Shown here: positions 15,146-23,409 of the stretch, piece by piece
Position numbering within the stretch: position 1 is the first letter of the stretch
Layout of the letters: the number at the start of each line of letters is the position of its first letter
Source of the DNA: an uncultured Oscillospiraceae bacterium
GTDB lineage: Bacteria > Bacillota > Clostridia > Oscillospirales > Ruminococcaceae
Direction of reading: 5' to 3'
Assembly: GCA_934446565.1 (NCBI GenBank)
Contig: CAKSEO010000023.1
Span: 1 to 44,095, forward strand
Length of the DNA: 44,095 nt
Translations under genes and position numbers: made by a program
The notes under the pieces: generated by a model
Seen by the model: the letters and a program-made list of their open reading frames with translations, nothing else
Told to the model about the DNA's origin: nothing
Databases searched by the model: none

Positions 15146-16540
15146 TTATGCTTTCTTGACAATAGTGCCCTGACGGGTCTCCTCGACTACCCAGCCGAGT
15201 GCCTTTATCTGGTCGCGGATGGAGTCGGCGAGCGCGAAATCCTTAGCCTTGCGGGCAGCCTTGCGCTTCTCGATGAGGTCGGTTATCTCTGCGGGGATCT
15301 GTTCCTCATCGTTCTTATTATACAACAGACCGAGCACGTTTGTCAATGCCGTGAACTCGTCGTTATACGCCTTGAGAGTGCCCTTTGTCGCATTACTCTC
15401 AGCAATAACGGTGTTTATCTTGCGGACTAGCTCAAAAATGGTGGAGATACCGTCGGCAGTGTTGAAATCGTCGTCCATTACGCGGATAAACTGCTCCTGA
15501 GCTTCCTTGACGTCTGCGAGAGCCTGCGCGGAAGCCTCTCCCTCGGGGGCGGAGGATATCGCACGGTTCAGTGTATCGCGGCAGGTGTACAGACGCTGGA
15601 GCGCAGCCTTGCAGCTCTCGATGACCTCGATGGTGTAGTTGAGCTGGCTGCGGTAGTGAACGGACAGCAGCATGAAGCGGATAGGCTCATAGCCGTACTC
15701 CTTGGAGAGGTCGCGCACCATAAAGAAATTGCCCTTGGATTTTGACATCTTGGTGCCGTCAACATTAAGCATTCCGTTGTGCATCCAGATGTTGGCGAGA
15801 GGCTGACCGGTCGCGCATTCGCTCTGCGCTATCTCGTTTTCGTGGTGCGGGAAGATGAGGTCTGCGCCGCCGCCGTGGATATCCAGAGTGTCGCCGATGT
15901 AGTGGCGGCTCATTGCAGAGCACTCGATGTGCCAGCCGGGTCTGCCCTTGCCGAACGGGGAATCCCAGTAAGGCTCACCGGGCTTGGCAGCCTTCCAGAC
16001 AGCGAAGTCCATCGGGTCGCGCTTCTTGTCGCCGACCTCGATACGCGCTCCCGCCTGGAGGTCCTCAAGCGGCATGTGGGACAGCTTGCCGTACTCCGGG
16101 AACTTGGAGGTCTCAAAGTAAACGTCGCCGTCTACCTCGTAAGCGTATCCCTTTTCGATGAGGGTCTTTACGATGTCGATGATGATATCCATGTTCTCGG
16201 TGACTTTGGGATGAACGTCTGCGCGGCGCACGTTGAGCCCGTCAGCGTCGGTGAAGTACTCCTTGATAGCGTTCTCGGAGACTTCGTGAGCGGTCTTGCC
16301 GAGCTCGTTCGCCTTCTTGATTATCTTGTCGTCAACGTCGGTGAAGTTCTGAACGTAGAACACCTTGTATCCGCGGAACTCAAGATATCTGCGGAGCGTG
16401 TCGAAAACGCACAGTGCGCGGGCGTTGCCGATGTGGATAAGGTTGTAGACCGTCGGACCGCACGCGTAGATTTTTACTGTGCCGGGAGTGATGGGTTTCA
16501 GCTCCTCTTTCTGGCGGGTCATGGTGTTGTAGATCTGCAT
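15146..16540 (-). CDS. cysS: cysteine--tRNA ligase
   Basis: The 464-residue class I synthetase attaches cysteine to tRNA-Cys in the cytoplasm. It shows the Zn-binding YACGPTVYN start, the HIGNAR version of the HIGH motif, [10 protein letters not shown], the [11 protein letters not shown]n ligands and KMSKSKGNF. Length is normal. The start at 16540 is used since AGGAGG precedes it at 8-9 bases; an upstream in-frame ATG lies inside cysE. The ribosome binding site is inside the last codons of cysE. As in Bacillus it follows cysE under one T-box, but the Bacillus downstream genes mrnC, rlmB and rae1 are absent here. Confidence 0.97.
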   Translation of the reverse strand: MQIYNTMTRQKEELKPITPGTVKIYACGPTVYNLIHIGNARALCVFDTLRRYLEFRGYKVFYVQNFTDVDDKIIKKANELGKTAHEVSENAIKEYFTDADGLNVRRADVHPKVTENMDIIIDIVKTLIEKGYAYEVDGDVYFETSKFPEYGKLSHMPLEDLQAGARIEVGDKKRDPMDFAVWKAAKPGEPYWDSPFGKGRPGWHIECSAMSRHYIGDTLDIHGGGADLIFPHHENEIAQSECATGQPLANIWMHNGMLNVDGTKMSKSKGNFFMVRDLSKEYGYEPIRFMLLSVHYRSQLNYTIEVIESCKAALQRLYTCRDTLNRAISSAPEGEASAQALADVKEAQEQFIRVMDDDFNTADGISTIFELVRKINTVIAESNATKGTLKAYNDEFTALTNVLGLLYNKNDEEQIPAEITDLIEKRKAARKAKDFALADSIRDQIKALGWVVEETRQGTIVKKA

Positions 16541-16541
16541 A

Positions 16542-17219
16542 TTATTTTTCCTCCTGAGAGTTTTTATTCTTGATTTCAAGCTGCTTTTTCAGCTCGTCTA
16601 TCTGCTGTTCCAGGCACTCTATCTTGTACATGTGCTCGCACAGCAGCTGTGAAACAGGGTCTGGAATGTGTATCTGGTCGAGGTCGCTGTTGCCTACGCG
16701 CACGCCGTCGCGCTTGACGACCCTCGCGGGAACTCCGACTGCGGTACAGTTCGGCGGGACCTCCTCCAGCACGACCGCGTTGGCGGCTATCTTGCAGTTA
16801 TCCCCTATCTTCATCGGACCCAGGACGCGCGCGCCCGCACCGACCATAACGTTGTTGCCGAGGGTAGGGTGGCGCTTCCCGGTGTCCTTGCCGGTGCCGC
16901 CGAGGGTGACGTTCTGGTAAAGCGTACAGTAGTCGCCTATCTCAGTGGTCTCGCCGATGACTACGCCGGCGCCGTGGTCGATGAAAAGCCCCTTGCCGAT
17001 CTTCGCGCCGGGGTGTATCTCGATGCCGGTCCTGTTCCTACAGCTCTGGGATATCCAGCGTGCGATGAAGAAGTGCCCGTGCTCGTAGAACCAGTGGGCT
17101 CTGCGGTAGGACCTCACCGCCTTGAACGACGGATAGAGGAATATGACCTCCAGCGCGGAGCGCACAGCGGGGTCGCGCGCCTTTATCGAATTTATCTCTT
17201 CTTTGAGACGGTCAAACAT
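16542..17219 (-). CDS. cysE: serine O-acetyltransferase
   Basis: The 225-residue protein makes O-acetylserine from serine and acetyl-CoA, the first step to cysteine. It has the shortened Gram-positive (EpsC-like) N-terminus, then the left-handed beta-helix of hexapeptide repeats with IEIHPGAKIGKGLFIDHGAG, IGETTEIGD and GGTGKDTGKRHPTLGNNV, holding the catalytic His and Asp. A C-terminal coiled-coil-like tail (ECLEQQIDELKKQLE) follows. RBS GGAGG before the ATG. First gene of the T-box operon; its stop is one base before the cysS start. Confidence 0.96.
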   Translation of the reverse strand: MFDRLKEEINSIKARDPAVRSALEVIFLYPSFKAVRSYRRAHWFYEHGHFFIARWISQSCRNRTGIEIHPGAKIGKGLFIDHGAGVVIGETTEIGDYCTLYQNVTLGGTGKDTGKRHPTLGNNVMVGAGARVLGPMKIGDNCKIAANAVVLEEVPPNCTAVGVPARVVKRDGVRVGNSDLDQIHIPDPVSQLLCEHMYKIECLEQQIDELKKQLEIKNKNSQEEK

Positions 17220-17264
17220 AGTAACCTCCGGGTATCAGTTAAAAAGGAACTGCACACCGCGTAC

Positions 17265-17510
17265 AAAAAAACCTCCGCACCGGTGTGGTGCGAAGGCGTG
17301 TTACCGCGGTTCCACTTCGCTTCGGGCTGACGCCCCTCAAAGCCCCTTAACGCGGGGAAACGCAGACGGCTACTGTGGAACGCGCGTTCCGTGGGTTCGC
17401 CGCCCGGGCTCACAGCCGCACTTTCACAGGGTCCCGCCGCAGCGCTCTCACCAACGCGCCGCTCTCTGGGGGTGGGGTATCCGGTTACTCTGACTGATCA
17501 AAGCCTTTGC
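17265..17510 (-). ncRNA. T-box leader (cysteine specific) of the cysE-cysS operon
   Basis: On the minus strand the canonical T-box sequence AAGTGGAACCGCGG lies at 17304-17317. It is followed by a terminator: CCTTCGCACC pairs with GGTGCGGAGG (17272-17296), then seven T (17265-17271). Upstream, Stem I shows GGTGAGAGC, and a GTGAAAG segment is followed by TGC (17418-17420), a Cys codon suited as specifier. Uncharged tRNA-Cys would bind and switch the leader to antitermination, raising transcription of cysE, cysS and what follows. The stretch 17220-17589 thus holds this leader and its promoter only. Confidence 0.92.
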
Positions 17511-17523
17511 TATAATTACATAT

Positions 17524-17552
17524 ATTATACAATATTCCGCTGCAAATTTCAA
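17524..17552 (-). promoter_or_regulatory. promoter of the T-box/cysE operon
   Basis: Minus strand TTGAAA (17547-17552), 17-base spacer, TATAAT (17524-17529). Confidence 0.75.
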
Positions 17553-17589
17553 GTAGTGAACGAGGATTTTATGAAATTTCACGAAATAT

Positions 17590-17883
17590 TCACGTCAGCA
17601 GAATGAACGCAAGCGCCGCAATGAGCTTCATATCGGCTTTTTCGTGCAGCAGCAGTACTATCAACGCGATTATCAGCAGTGAATCCCTGTCGCTGGTCAG
17701 CCGTTGAAGAAACCCTCCGCTACCCGTCTGATATTGCCGTGGAGCAGGGGACGGGCAGTCACAGTGCTGGGCGGAGGACGCTTCCTCCGGTTCGCTGGCG
17801 GGCTGCGGAGGGAGCTGCTCCGCGCGGCTGTTGAATGATTCCACTGTGCGGTACAGCGGAGAATTTTCAGTGTTCCATACCAT
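17590..17883 (-). CDS. small protein with hydrophobic C-terminus, unknown
   Basis: The 97-residue protein begins at the ATG at 17883, which follows a GGGGGGA ribosome binding site. The first two thirds are polar and proline-rich with a CDCP motif. The last 30 residues form two short hydrophobic stretches (LLIIALIVLLL and LIAALAFILL) separated by HEKADMK, likely a membrane hairpin. I recognise no family. It is the last of three genes packed almost end to end and pointing toward the cysE promoter, with no clear terminator after it. The three are probably one transcription unit. Confidence 0.55.
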   Translation of the reverse strand: MVWNTENSPLYRTVESFNSRAEQLPPQPASEPEEASSAQHCDCPSPAPRQYQTGSGGFLQRLTSDRDSLLIIALIVLLLHEKADMKLIAALAFILLT

Positions 17884-17884
17884 A

Positions 17885-18196
17885 CTATCCCCCCTGATTT
17901 CCGAACAGACCGCTTTCCTTGAGCAGCGGGAGCAGCGCAGCAAGTTTGAGCAGCCGCAGCGCTGTGTCCACCTTGCTGCGGTTTTCCTCGCGCAGCAGCG
18001 GCTTCAGCGCCAGAAGCAGCCGCTCGTCGTTGGAGGTGTTCCCGGCGGCGCTGAGCAGTCCGGCGATTTTTGCCATGTCCGCGAAGTTGAGCCCGGAAAA
18101 CAGCCCGCCGGAGCTGTCGGAGCTCTCCTCCGACATGCTGCTGTCCTCCGGTGCGTCCTCGGCAAGCGCACGGAGAATATCCTCTATATTATCCAT
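17885..18196 (-). CDS. small acidic/hydrophobic protein, unknown
   Basis: The 103-residue protein starts at 18196, where GGAGG lies eight bases upstream; an ATG five codons earlier overlaps that site and is not preferred. The first 35 residues are acidic and serine-rich (EDAPEDSSMSEESSDSSG). The remainder is predicted helical and amphipathic, with ERLLLALKPLLREENRSKVD and ALRLLKLAALLPLLKESGLF. No catalytic motif is visible. One base separates it from the next gene. It looks like a conserved helical partner protein, not an enzyme. Confidence 0.6.
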   Translation of the reverse strand: MDNIEDILRALAEDAPEDSSMSEESSDSSGGLFSGLNFADMAKIAGLLSAAGNTSNDERLLLALKPLLREENRSKVDTALRLLKLAALLPLLKESGLFGNQGG

Positions 18197-18225
18197 GCGC
18201 CGCACCTCCATTCTGTGTTAACGAG

Positions 18226-18462
18226 CTATTTCATGCCGCCAAGGAGTTTGAGGACCTCCTCGGGCGAACCAGCCGATTTTAGCTTTGACATCAGCTCCCT
18301 GTCGGCAAGCACCCGGCGGAGCTTTTCCTTGTCGCTTTTTGTGAGTATCGAGGAAAGGGAGCTGAGATCCTTTTTCTCAAGCGTTTTCCGTAGATCGTCC
18401 GGTGAGGAGCCCAGCTTTTCACTTGCTGACTTGATCAGCTTGTCGAGTTCATTGTTGTTCAT
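18226..18462 (-). CDS. small helical protein, unknown
   Basis: The 78-residue protein has a good AGGAGG ribosome binding site. It is lysine/leucine rich and entirely helical by eye: ELDKLIKSASEKLGSSPDD, then KEKLRRVLADRELMSKLKSA and a short EEVLKLLGGMK end. No membrane segment, cysteine or catalytic motif. It heads the three-gene unit and is divergent from the phosphodiesterase gene. The third protein has membrane stretches, so a small membrane-associated complex is possible, but that is a guess. Confidence 0.6.
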   Translation of the reverse strand: MNNNELDKLIKSASEKLGSSPDDLRKTLEKKDLSSLSSILTKSDKEKLRRVLADRELMSKLKSAGSPEEVLKLLGGMK

Positions 18463-18536
18463 GTCAAGTACCTCCTGAGATATGGCAGATCATGTAAAAT
18501 CGTGTGAATTTTTCGTGAAAAAACTGCAAAGCCCCC

Positions 18537-18565
18537 TTTTATTCAAAACATTTTTATGATATAAT
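18537..18565 (+). promoter_or_regulatory. possible promoter of the phosphodiesterase-birA-CYTH operon
   Basis: TATAAT at 18560-18565 with a weak TTTTAT at 18537-18542, 17-base spacing. The -10 is good, the -35 poor. Confidence 0.4.
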
Positions 18566-18620
18566 ATGTATAAGTAGAACATATAGAGAGAATAAAACAA
18601 AGCGGAAAGGAAAACCTATT

Positions 18621-19124
18621 TTGAAGATATTAGTCGTATCCGATACACATCGGAATTTTCATGTCCTGGATGATATCGTCAACGAAAATCTGGACGCAGA
18701 CCTGATAATCCACCTGGGCGACGGCGAAAACGAGGCGCGGGATATCCACAACCTTCACCCGGAAAAGCCGATGATCTACGTTGCGGGGAACTGCGATTAC
18801 GGAATGCACCGTTCCAAGGAGATAGTGACTGTCAGCGGGTATAAGATCTATTGCTGCCACGGCCATAACGAAAATGTTCACGGCGGGCTAGACGGGCTGG
18901 TCGAGCAGGCGAAGCTGAACGACTGCTGTATCGCGCTGTACGGTCACACGCACCTCCATCGCACCGAAGTCATCGACGGCGTGTACGTAATGAATCCCGG
19001 CAGCCCTGACAGCCCGAGAAACCATACCGACCCGTCCTACGGAATAATCAACATCTCCAGCGACGGAGAGATCAGAATGAGCATAATGAAGGTGAAAAAG
19101 AGTGCTGAACAGAATAACGCTTGA
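18621..19124 (+). CDS. YfcE/MJ0936-type metallophosphoesterase
   Basis: The 167-residue protein has all metal-binding motifs of small calcineurin-like phosphodiesterases: SDTHRN, HLGDGENE, AGNCD, CCHGHNE and LYGHTHLHR. Such enzymes hydrolyse phosphodiesters with Mn or other divalent ions; natural substrates are mostly unknown. The start is a TTG at 18621 supported by AAAGGA upstream and by the conserved KILVVSDTH beginning. The next gene begins 23 bases before its stop, so the two are co-translated. Confidence 0.92.
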   Translation: MKILVVSDTHRNFHVLDDIVNENLDADLIIHLGDGENEARDIHNLHPEKPMIYVAGNCDYGMHRSKEIVTVSGYKIYCCHGHNENVHGGLDGLVEQAKLNDCCIALYGHTHLHRTEVIDGVYVMNPGSPDSPRNHTDPSYGIINISSDGEIRMSIMKVKKSAEQNNA

Positions 19125-19827
19125 CGAGGTAGATTCCACCAACAACTACCTGAAGCAGCACCGCGGCGAGCTCCCGGACGGCACGCTTGTGACCGCGGGA
19201 CTACAGACCGCCGGAAAAGGCAGGCGGGGTCACGACTGGCTTGCAGACCGTGGGATGCTGCCGATGTCGCTTCTGCTGAAGCAGGCTCCCCACCCCGATA
19301 CGGTGACGCTGTGCGCAGGCGTTGCGGTGTGCGAGGCTCTGGAGCAGTTTCTGCCCGGGGAAAGCCTGGGTATCAAGTGGCCTAATGATATCATTTTGCG
19401 TGGTCACAAGCTATGCGGTATTCTATGCGAGAGCGTGTGTTTTGGTTCCTCGATTGACATCGTGTGCGGCATAGGCGTGAATCTTACGCAGACCGCGGAG
19501 TTTTTCGAACGCGCTAATATCCCGCACGGAGGCTCGGTGGAAATGCTGACCGGCGTAGTCATCGAGAACCGGGAACAGCTTGCGCAGGACATTGCCTCGC
19601 GGCTCTACAAGTACACCCGCGAGGGCTTCGACGCGATAAGGGAACAGTACGTTGCACGGTGCCTGACCGTCGGAAAGCGTATCCGCATAATCGAAAACGG
19701 CAACGAACGCGAAGCGTTCGCGGAGGGCATCGCGCCCAACGGATTCCTTATTTGCACGGACGAAAACGGCAGTTTCGAGGTGAACTCCGGCGAGGTCAGC
19801 GTGCGCGGGCTGATGGATTATATCTGA
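19102..19827 (+). CDS. birA: biotin--[acetyl-CoA-carboxylase] ligase
   Basis: The 241-residue protein is the catalytic part of BirA without the N-terminal DNA-binding domain, so it should not repress biotin genes itself. Motifs: VDSTNNYLK, QTAGKGRRGHDWLA (the biotinyl-AMP loop, GRGRxGRxW family), IKWPNDI and CGIGVNL, then a C-terminal SH3-like domain (RIRIIENG, EGIAPNGFLI). It activates biotin with ATP and attaches it to carboxylase lysines. GTG start at 19102 inside the end of the preceding gene. Confidence 0.93.
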   Translation: MLNRITLDEVDSTNNYLKQHRGELPDGTLVTAGLQTAGKGRRGHDWLADRGMLPMSLLLKQAPHPDTVTLCAGVAVCEALEQFLPGESLGIKWPNDIILRGHKLCGILCESVCFGSSIDIVCGIGVNLTQTAEFFERANIPHGGSVEMLTGVVIENREQLAQDIASRLYKYTREGFDAIREQYVARCLTVGKRIRIIENGNEREAFAEGIAPNGFLICTDENGSFEVNSGEVSVRGLMDYI

Positions 19828-19835
19828 GGTGCAAA

Positions 19836-20399
19836 ATGATCGAGAACGAATTCAAGATAATGCTGACGCCTGAGCAGTATGCTGAGTTACACTCGCTGTA
19901 CTCCTGGGACAGGGAAGCAGAGCAGGTCAACTGGTACTACGACAGCGCAGACGGCGAGCTTAGCCGACGCCACATCACCTGCCGGGTGCGCGTTATCGGG
20001 GAGGAGTTCTACCTCCAGTTGAAACTCCCGGCGCATGAGAATACTAATGGAGCGGTCTCCAGAGTAGAGCTGGAGCAGCGGCTCAGCGAGGTCCCGCATT
20101 CGATTTCCGGAGCGGAGCTGGAGCGGATGAGCGGCGCGGAATCCCTGCCGGACGTCACGCTTCTCGGCTCGCTGACTACATTCCGGAGCGTGTGGCATTT
20201 CGAGGGAGGGGAGATAGACCTCGACCGGAGCGAATATTTCGGCAGGACGGACCATGAGCTCGAGATAGAGTACACTGACGTATCTGCTGCGGAGCGTGTT
20301 CTTTCTCAAATACAGCAGCATGTGGAATTGAACCGGGGAACTCCGGTGATGGGAAAGATACGCAGGTTTCTCGCGGAGTACGAAAAGAACCACAAATAA
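19836..20399 (+). CDS. CYTH domain (triphosphate tunnel) protein
   Basis: The 187-residue protein starts at 19836 after GAGGTGCAAA, with the signature MIENEFK (ExExK) right at the N-terminus. Later strands carry TCRVRV, YLQLKLPA, VSRVELEQ and DLDRSEYFGRTDHELEIEY, the charged strands of the tunnel that bind the triphosphate and metal. CYTH members hydrolyse thiamine triphosphate or inorganic tri/polyphosphate, or make cAMP; a triphosphatase is most likely here. It is 8 bases after birA and ends the operon. Confidence 0.9.
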   Translation: MIENEFKIMLTPEQYAELHSLYSWDREAEQVNWYYDSADGELSRRHITCRVRVIGEEFYLQLKLPAHENTNGAVSRVELEQRLSEVPHSISGAELERMSGAESLPDVTLLGSLTTFRSVWHFEGGEIDLDRSEYFGRTDHELEIEYTDVSAAERVLSQIQQHVELNRGTPVMGKIRRFLAEYEKNHK

Positions 20400-20402
20400 A
20401 AA

Positions 20403-20424
20403 ATCCCGGGTCAGCGCCCGGGAT
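20403..20424 (+). terminator. terminator after the CYTH gene
   Basis: ATCCCGGG (20403-20410), loop TCAGCG, CCCGGGAT (20417-20424), then ATATTTGT. Confidence 0.75.
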
Positions 20425-20475
20425 ATATTTGTCTAAAATTGAATTTACGAATGCAGAAACTGTCAGGTTCCGTTA

Positions 20476-20505
20476 TTGCACCTTTCCGCAAGATCCGCAT
20501 ATAAT
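20476..20505 (+). promoter_or_regulatory. promoter of asnB
   Basis: TTGCAC (20476-20481), 18-base spacer, TATAAT (20500-20505). Confidence 0.7.
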
Positions 20506-20533
20506 ATATGAGGAAACAGAAAGGAGAATCATT

Positions 20534-22360
20534 ATGTGCGGAATAGCAGGTCAGATAGGTTACGAACAGGATATGCGCCGAATGAGCGGCACATTGACCA
20601 GAATGAGCGCCGCGCTTGCGCCGAGAGGTCCGGACGCATCCGGACTTTACAGCGACGAAAATGCGTTCCTCGTACATCGCAGGCTGATAGTCATCGACCC
20701 GGAAAACGGCGCACAGCCAATGACCAGCGGGGATCTCACGCTGGTCTACAACGGCGAGCTTTACAACACTTCGGAGCTTCGCCGTGAGCTTGAGAAGCTA
20801 GGCGTGGAATTCACGGGGCATTCTGACACGGAGGTCGTTCTGATGTCCTACTTCAAGTGGGGCGGGCAGTGTGTGGAGCGTTTCAATGGGATATTTGCGT
20901 TCGCTGTATGGAACAGCCGTGAAAAAACGCTGTTCCTTGCCCGGGACAGGATAGGCGTAAAGCCGCTTTTCTATTCTCGGACTGCCGACGGACTCGTCTT
21001 TGCGAGCGAGATAAAGGCGCTGCTGAAGCACCCGTCAGTTAAGCCGGTGATAGACCAGGACGGCGCTGCGGAAATAATGCTGATAGGTCCGGCGAAACGC
21101 ACCGGCAGCGGAGTTTTCCGGGATATCAGCGAGATACCGGCGGCGCACTGTGCAACGCTGACCCGCGAGGGATTCGCACTGCGGAAGTACTGGGCGCTCC
21201 ACGCGCAGCCGCACACGGAGAATTTCACGGAAACCTCCGCGCATGTCCGGGACCTGGTAACAGACGCAGTGAAGCGTCAGTTGGTCAGCGATGTGCCGCT
21301 GTGCTGCTTCCTGTCCGGCGGGCTGGACAGCAGCATAATTTCGGCGATAGCGGCGGCGGAGTTCGCAAAGCGCGGCGAAAAGCTCCACACCTGGTCGATA
21401 GATTACAAGGATAACCACAAGAATTTCCACGCGAGCAGCTTCCAGCCCGACGAGGACGCTCCCTGGGTGGAGAAGATGGCGGATTTCATCGGGTCTGTTC
21501 ATACGAATGTTGTGCTGGATACTCCGGCGCTTGCTGAGGCGCTGTACGATTCCACAGCGGCTCGCGACCTCCCGGGAATGGCGGATGTGGACAGCTCGCT
21601 GTACCTTTTCTGCGGAAAAATAAAGGAGCAGTTCCCTGTGGCGCTTTCGGGAGAATGCGCGGATGAAATTTTCGCGGGGTATCCCTGGTATCATAGGAAA
21701 GAGGTACTGTTTTACGATGGGTTCCCGTGGTCAACGGCTGTACCGGAGCGTGCGGCGCTGATGAAACGGAAAATGAGCGGCTGCGAGGCTGAGGAGTACG
21801 TCCGGCGAAGCTACGATAAGTGCCTGTCTCAGGTGGAGTACCTGGATACCGACAGTGAAACTGACCGAAGGATGCGTGAAATGTTCCTGCTGAACATGGA
21901 TTATTTCATGGCAACTCTGCTTGATCGAAAGGACCGTATGTCGATGGCACACGGGCTGGAAGTGCGCGTGCCGTTCTGCGATTATCGCATTGTGGAGTAC
22001 GCGTATAACGTGCCATGGGCGATGAAAGCGTACACAGGGCGGGAGAAGGGACTGCTCCGCCACGCAATGACGGGAGTACTGCCGGAGGATGTCCTCTGGC
22101 GTAAAAAGAGCCCCTATCCGAAAACGCACAACCCGGATTATATGCAGCTTCTGTCCGGAAAGCTCCGTGCGGTGCTGGATTCCGATGATTGCCGCCTGAC
22201 CTCGATAGTAGACGGCGACAGGCTGCGGGAGCTGCTGGATACCAACGGCGCAAGCTTCGGCAAGAATTGGTTCGGTCAGCTTATGACGGTGCCGCAGATA
22301 TACGCATATATGCTCCAGATAGAGTACTGGCTGAGAGAATATAATGTTGAGCTGATATAA
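20534..22360 (+). CDS. asnB: asparagine synthase (glutamine-hydrolysing)
   Basis: The 608-residue protein starts MCGIAGQ, giving Cys2 as the N-terminal nucleophile of the glutaminase domain after Met removal; this and AAAGGAG fix the start at 20534. The first about 200 residues are the class II amidotransferase (LVYNGELYNT, SDTEVVL, FAFAVW). The synthetase domain has the PP-loop FLSGGLDSS and later SGECADEIFAGYPWY and DRMSMAHGLEVRVPF. It turns aspartate, glutamine and ATP into asparagine. Length and motifs are complete. Followed by repeat copy 3. Confidence 0.95.
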   Translation: MCGIAGQIGYEQDMRRMSGTLTRMSAALAPRGPDASGLYSDENAFLVHRRLIVIDPENGAQPMTSGDLTLVYNGELYNTSELRRELEKLGVEFTGHSDTEVVLMSYFKWGGQCVERFNGIFAFAVWNSREKTLFLARDRIGVKPLFYSRTADGLVFASEIKALLKHPSVKPVIDQDGAAEIMLIGPAKRTGSGVFRDISEIPAAHCATLTREGFALRKYWALHAQPHTENFTETSAHVRDLVTDAVKRQLVSDVPLCCFLSGGLDSSIISAIAAAEFAKRGEKLHTWSIDYKDNHKNFHASSFQPDEDAPWVEKMADFIGSVHTNVVLDTPALAEALYDSTAARDLPGMADVDSSLYLFCGKIKEQFPVALSGECADEIFAGYPWYHRKEVLFYDGFPWSTAVPERAALMKRKMSGCEAEEYVRRSYDKCLSQVEYLDTDSETDRRMREMFLLNMDYFMATLLDRKDRMSMAHGLEVRVPFCDYRIVEYAYNVPWAMKAYTGREKGLLRHAMTGVLPEDVLWRKKSPYPKTHNPDYMQLLSGKLRAVLDSDDCRLTSIVDGDRLRELLDTNGASFGKNWFGQLMTVPQIYAYMLQIEYWLREYNVELI

Positions 22361-22402
22361 ATTACGCGGCTAGTGTAAACCGTAGTTCCTAAGCAGACCA
22401 AA

Positions 22403-22425
22403 ACGCCCCGTTTTGAACAGGGCGT
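22403..22425 (-). terminator. terminator hairpin, left copy of a duplicated pair (copy 3)
   Basis: ACGCCC...GTT loop AAC...GGGCGT with one C/A mismatch. It is preceded on the plus strand by AAA, giving a short T-run for minus-strand transcription. It is repeated exactly at 22615-22637. Confidence 0.75.
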
Positions 22426-22614
22426 CAGCTTGTCGAAAAAATCGAATTTGCCCGCGAAGCGGGCTTTTGAAATCCGTTTTTTGCTCCGGGTTTCCCGGGG
22501 CAAAAAACACTTCTATCCGCACAAGTGTGCGGTTTGTCGGCAACGCCGACAAACCGTGCGCGCAGGGCGGATGTTCGGCGGAAAAGTCACTTTAGTGACT
22601 TTTTCGACGGTCTG
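22426..22614 (+). repeat. terminator-associated structured repeat element, copy 3 (189 bp)
   Basis: Same ends and stems as copies 1 and 2 (CAGCTTGTCGAAAAA to TTTTTCGACGGTCTG). The central part after CAAGTGT differs: it forms a perfect 11-base stem GGTTTGTCGGC / GCCGACAAACC with loop AAC, enclosed by ATCCGC and GCGGAT. It lies between the convergent asnB and ABC permease genes and is bracketed by two copies of the same 23-base terminator hairpin. Confidence 0.92.
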
Positions 22615-22641
22615 ACGCCCCGTTTTGAACAGGGCGTTTTT
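22615..22641 (+). terminator. terminator hairpin, right copy of the duplicated pair (copy 3)
   Basis: Exact repeat of 22403-22425, here followed by TTTTTA, so it retains the T-run of the plus-strand (asnB) terminator. Confidence 0.8.
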
Positions 22642-22644
22642 ATT

Positions 22645-23409
22645 TTATGCGAGGTCAGCCCTCATTTTGTTCCGGAAAACCAAAGCGGCGAGCACTGAAG
22701 ATCCGACTGCGTACCCTGCGACTATCAGCAGGTGAGCTCCTATCCCATCGCACTGTAACGTCACAGCCATTCTTGCCGCCTTAACGCAGTGATAGAACGG
22801 GAGCGCCCTGCAAATATCCAGCATAACACCCCCGGCGCTCTCCGCGTCGAACCATACGCACCCAAGCAGAGACGCAAGCGAAATAATAATGGAGCAGAGC
22901 CCGGGCGCAGCCTTCTCGTTAAACAGCGCCCCGAAAAGCAACCCCGCCGCGATAAAGAACACCGCCCCAGGAATAAGCCCAGCAATAGCGGTCAACGCAC
23001 CCACAAAGCTGATTGAGCCGCCCAAGATAACAGCGGCGATCATCGAAGCCGCAAATGTTATAGCGGACTGTATGACTGCGAGCAGCAGCACCGGCAGCGT
23101 ATAGCCGGAGATGAAATCGGCGCTTCTCATCGGGGTAGCGTATAACCGGGTCAGGAATGCACCGCTGCGGTCCTTGGAGACTGTCAGACAGGTGAACAGC
23201 ATTATAAACGACTGCCCGAACATCGCTATCCCGCCGGAGAGGTTCTCAATATTAAAGATGGTCATTCCCGCTTCGGGAGGGATGCTCTGATTTATAATGC
23301 TCATAATGACAAGCATCACGAGCGGGAATCCCAGGCAGAATATGTAGCTCAGCGGATCGCGGAGCAGTTCTTTCAGATTCCTGCCGGAAAAAGCAAGCAC
23401 TCTGTTCAT
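22645..23409 (-). CDS. ABC-2 type transporter permease
   Basis: The 254-residue membrane protein has six likely helices and the general shape of ABC-2 permeases (FSGRNLKELLRDPLSYIF at the start; a large first extracytoplasmic loop; KDRSGAFLTRLYATPM before helix 2, typical of this class). With the overlapping ATPase it forms an exporter; substrates in this class are drugs, lipids or peptides, and none can be picked here. The gene overlaps the ATPase by four bases (ATGA), so translation is coupled. Confidence 0.9.
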   Translation of the reverse strand: MNRVLAFSGRNLKELLRDPLSYIFCLGFPLVMLVIMSIINQSIPPEAGMTIFNIENLSGGIAMFGQSFIMLFTCLTVSKDRSGAFLTRLYATPMRSADFISGYTLPVLLLAVIQSAITFAASMIAAVILGGSISFVGALTAIAGLIPGAVFFIAAGLLFGALFNEKAAPGLCSIIISLASLLGCVWFDAESAGGVMLDICRALPFYHCVKAARMAVTLQCDGIGAHLLIVAGYAVGSSVLAALVFRNKMRADLA

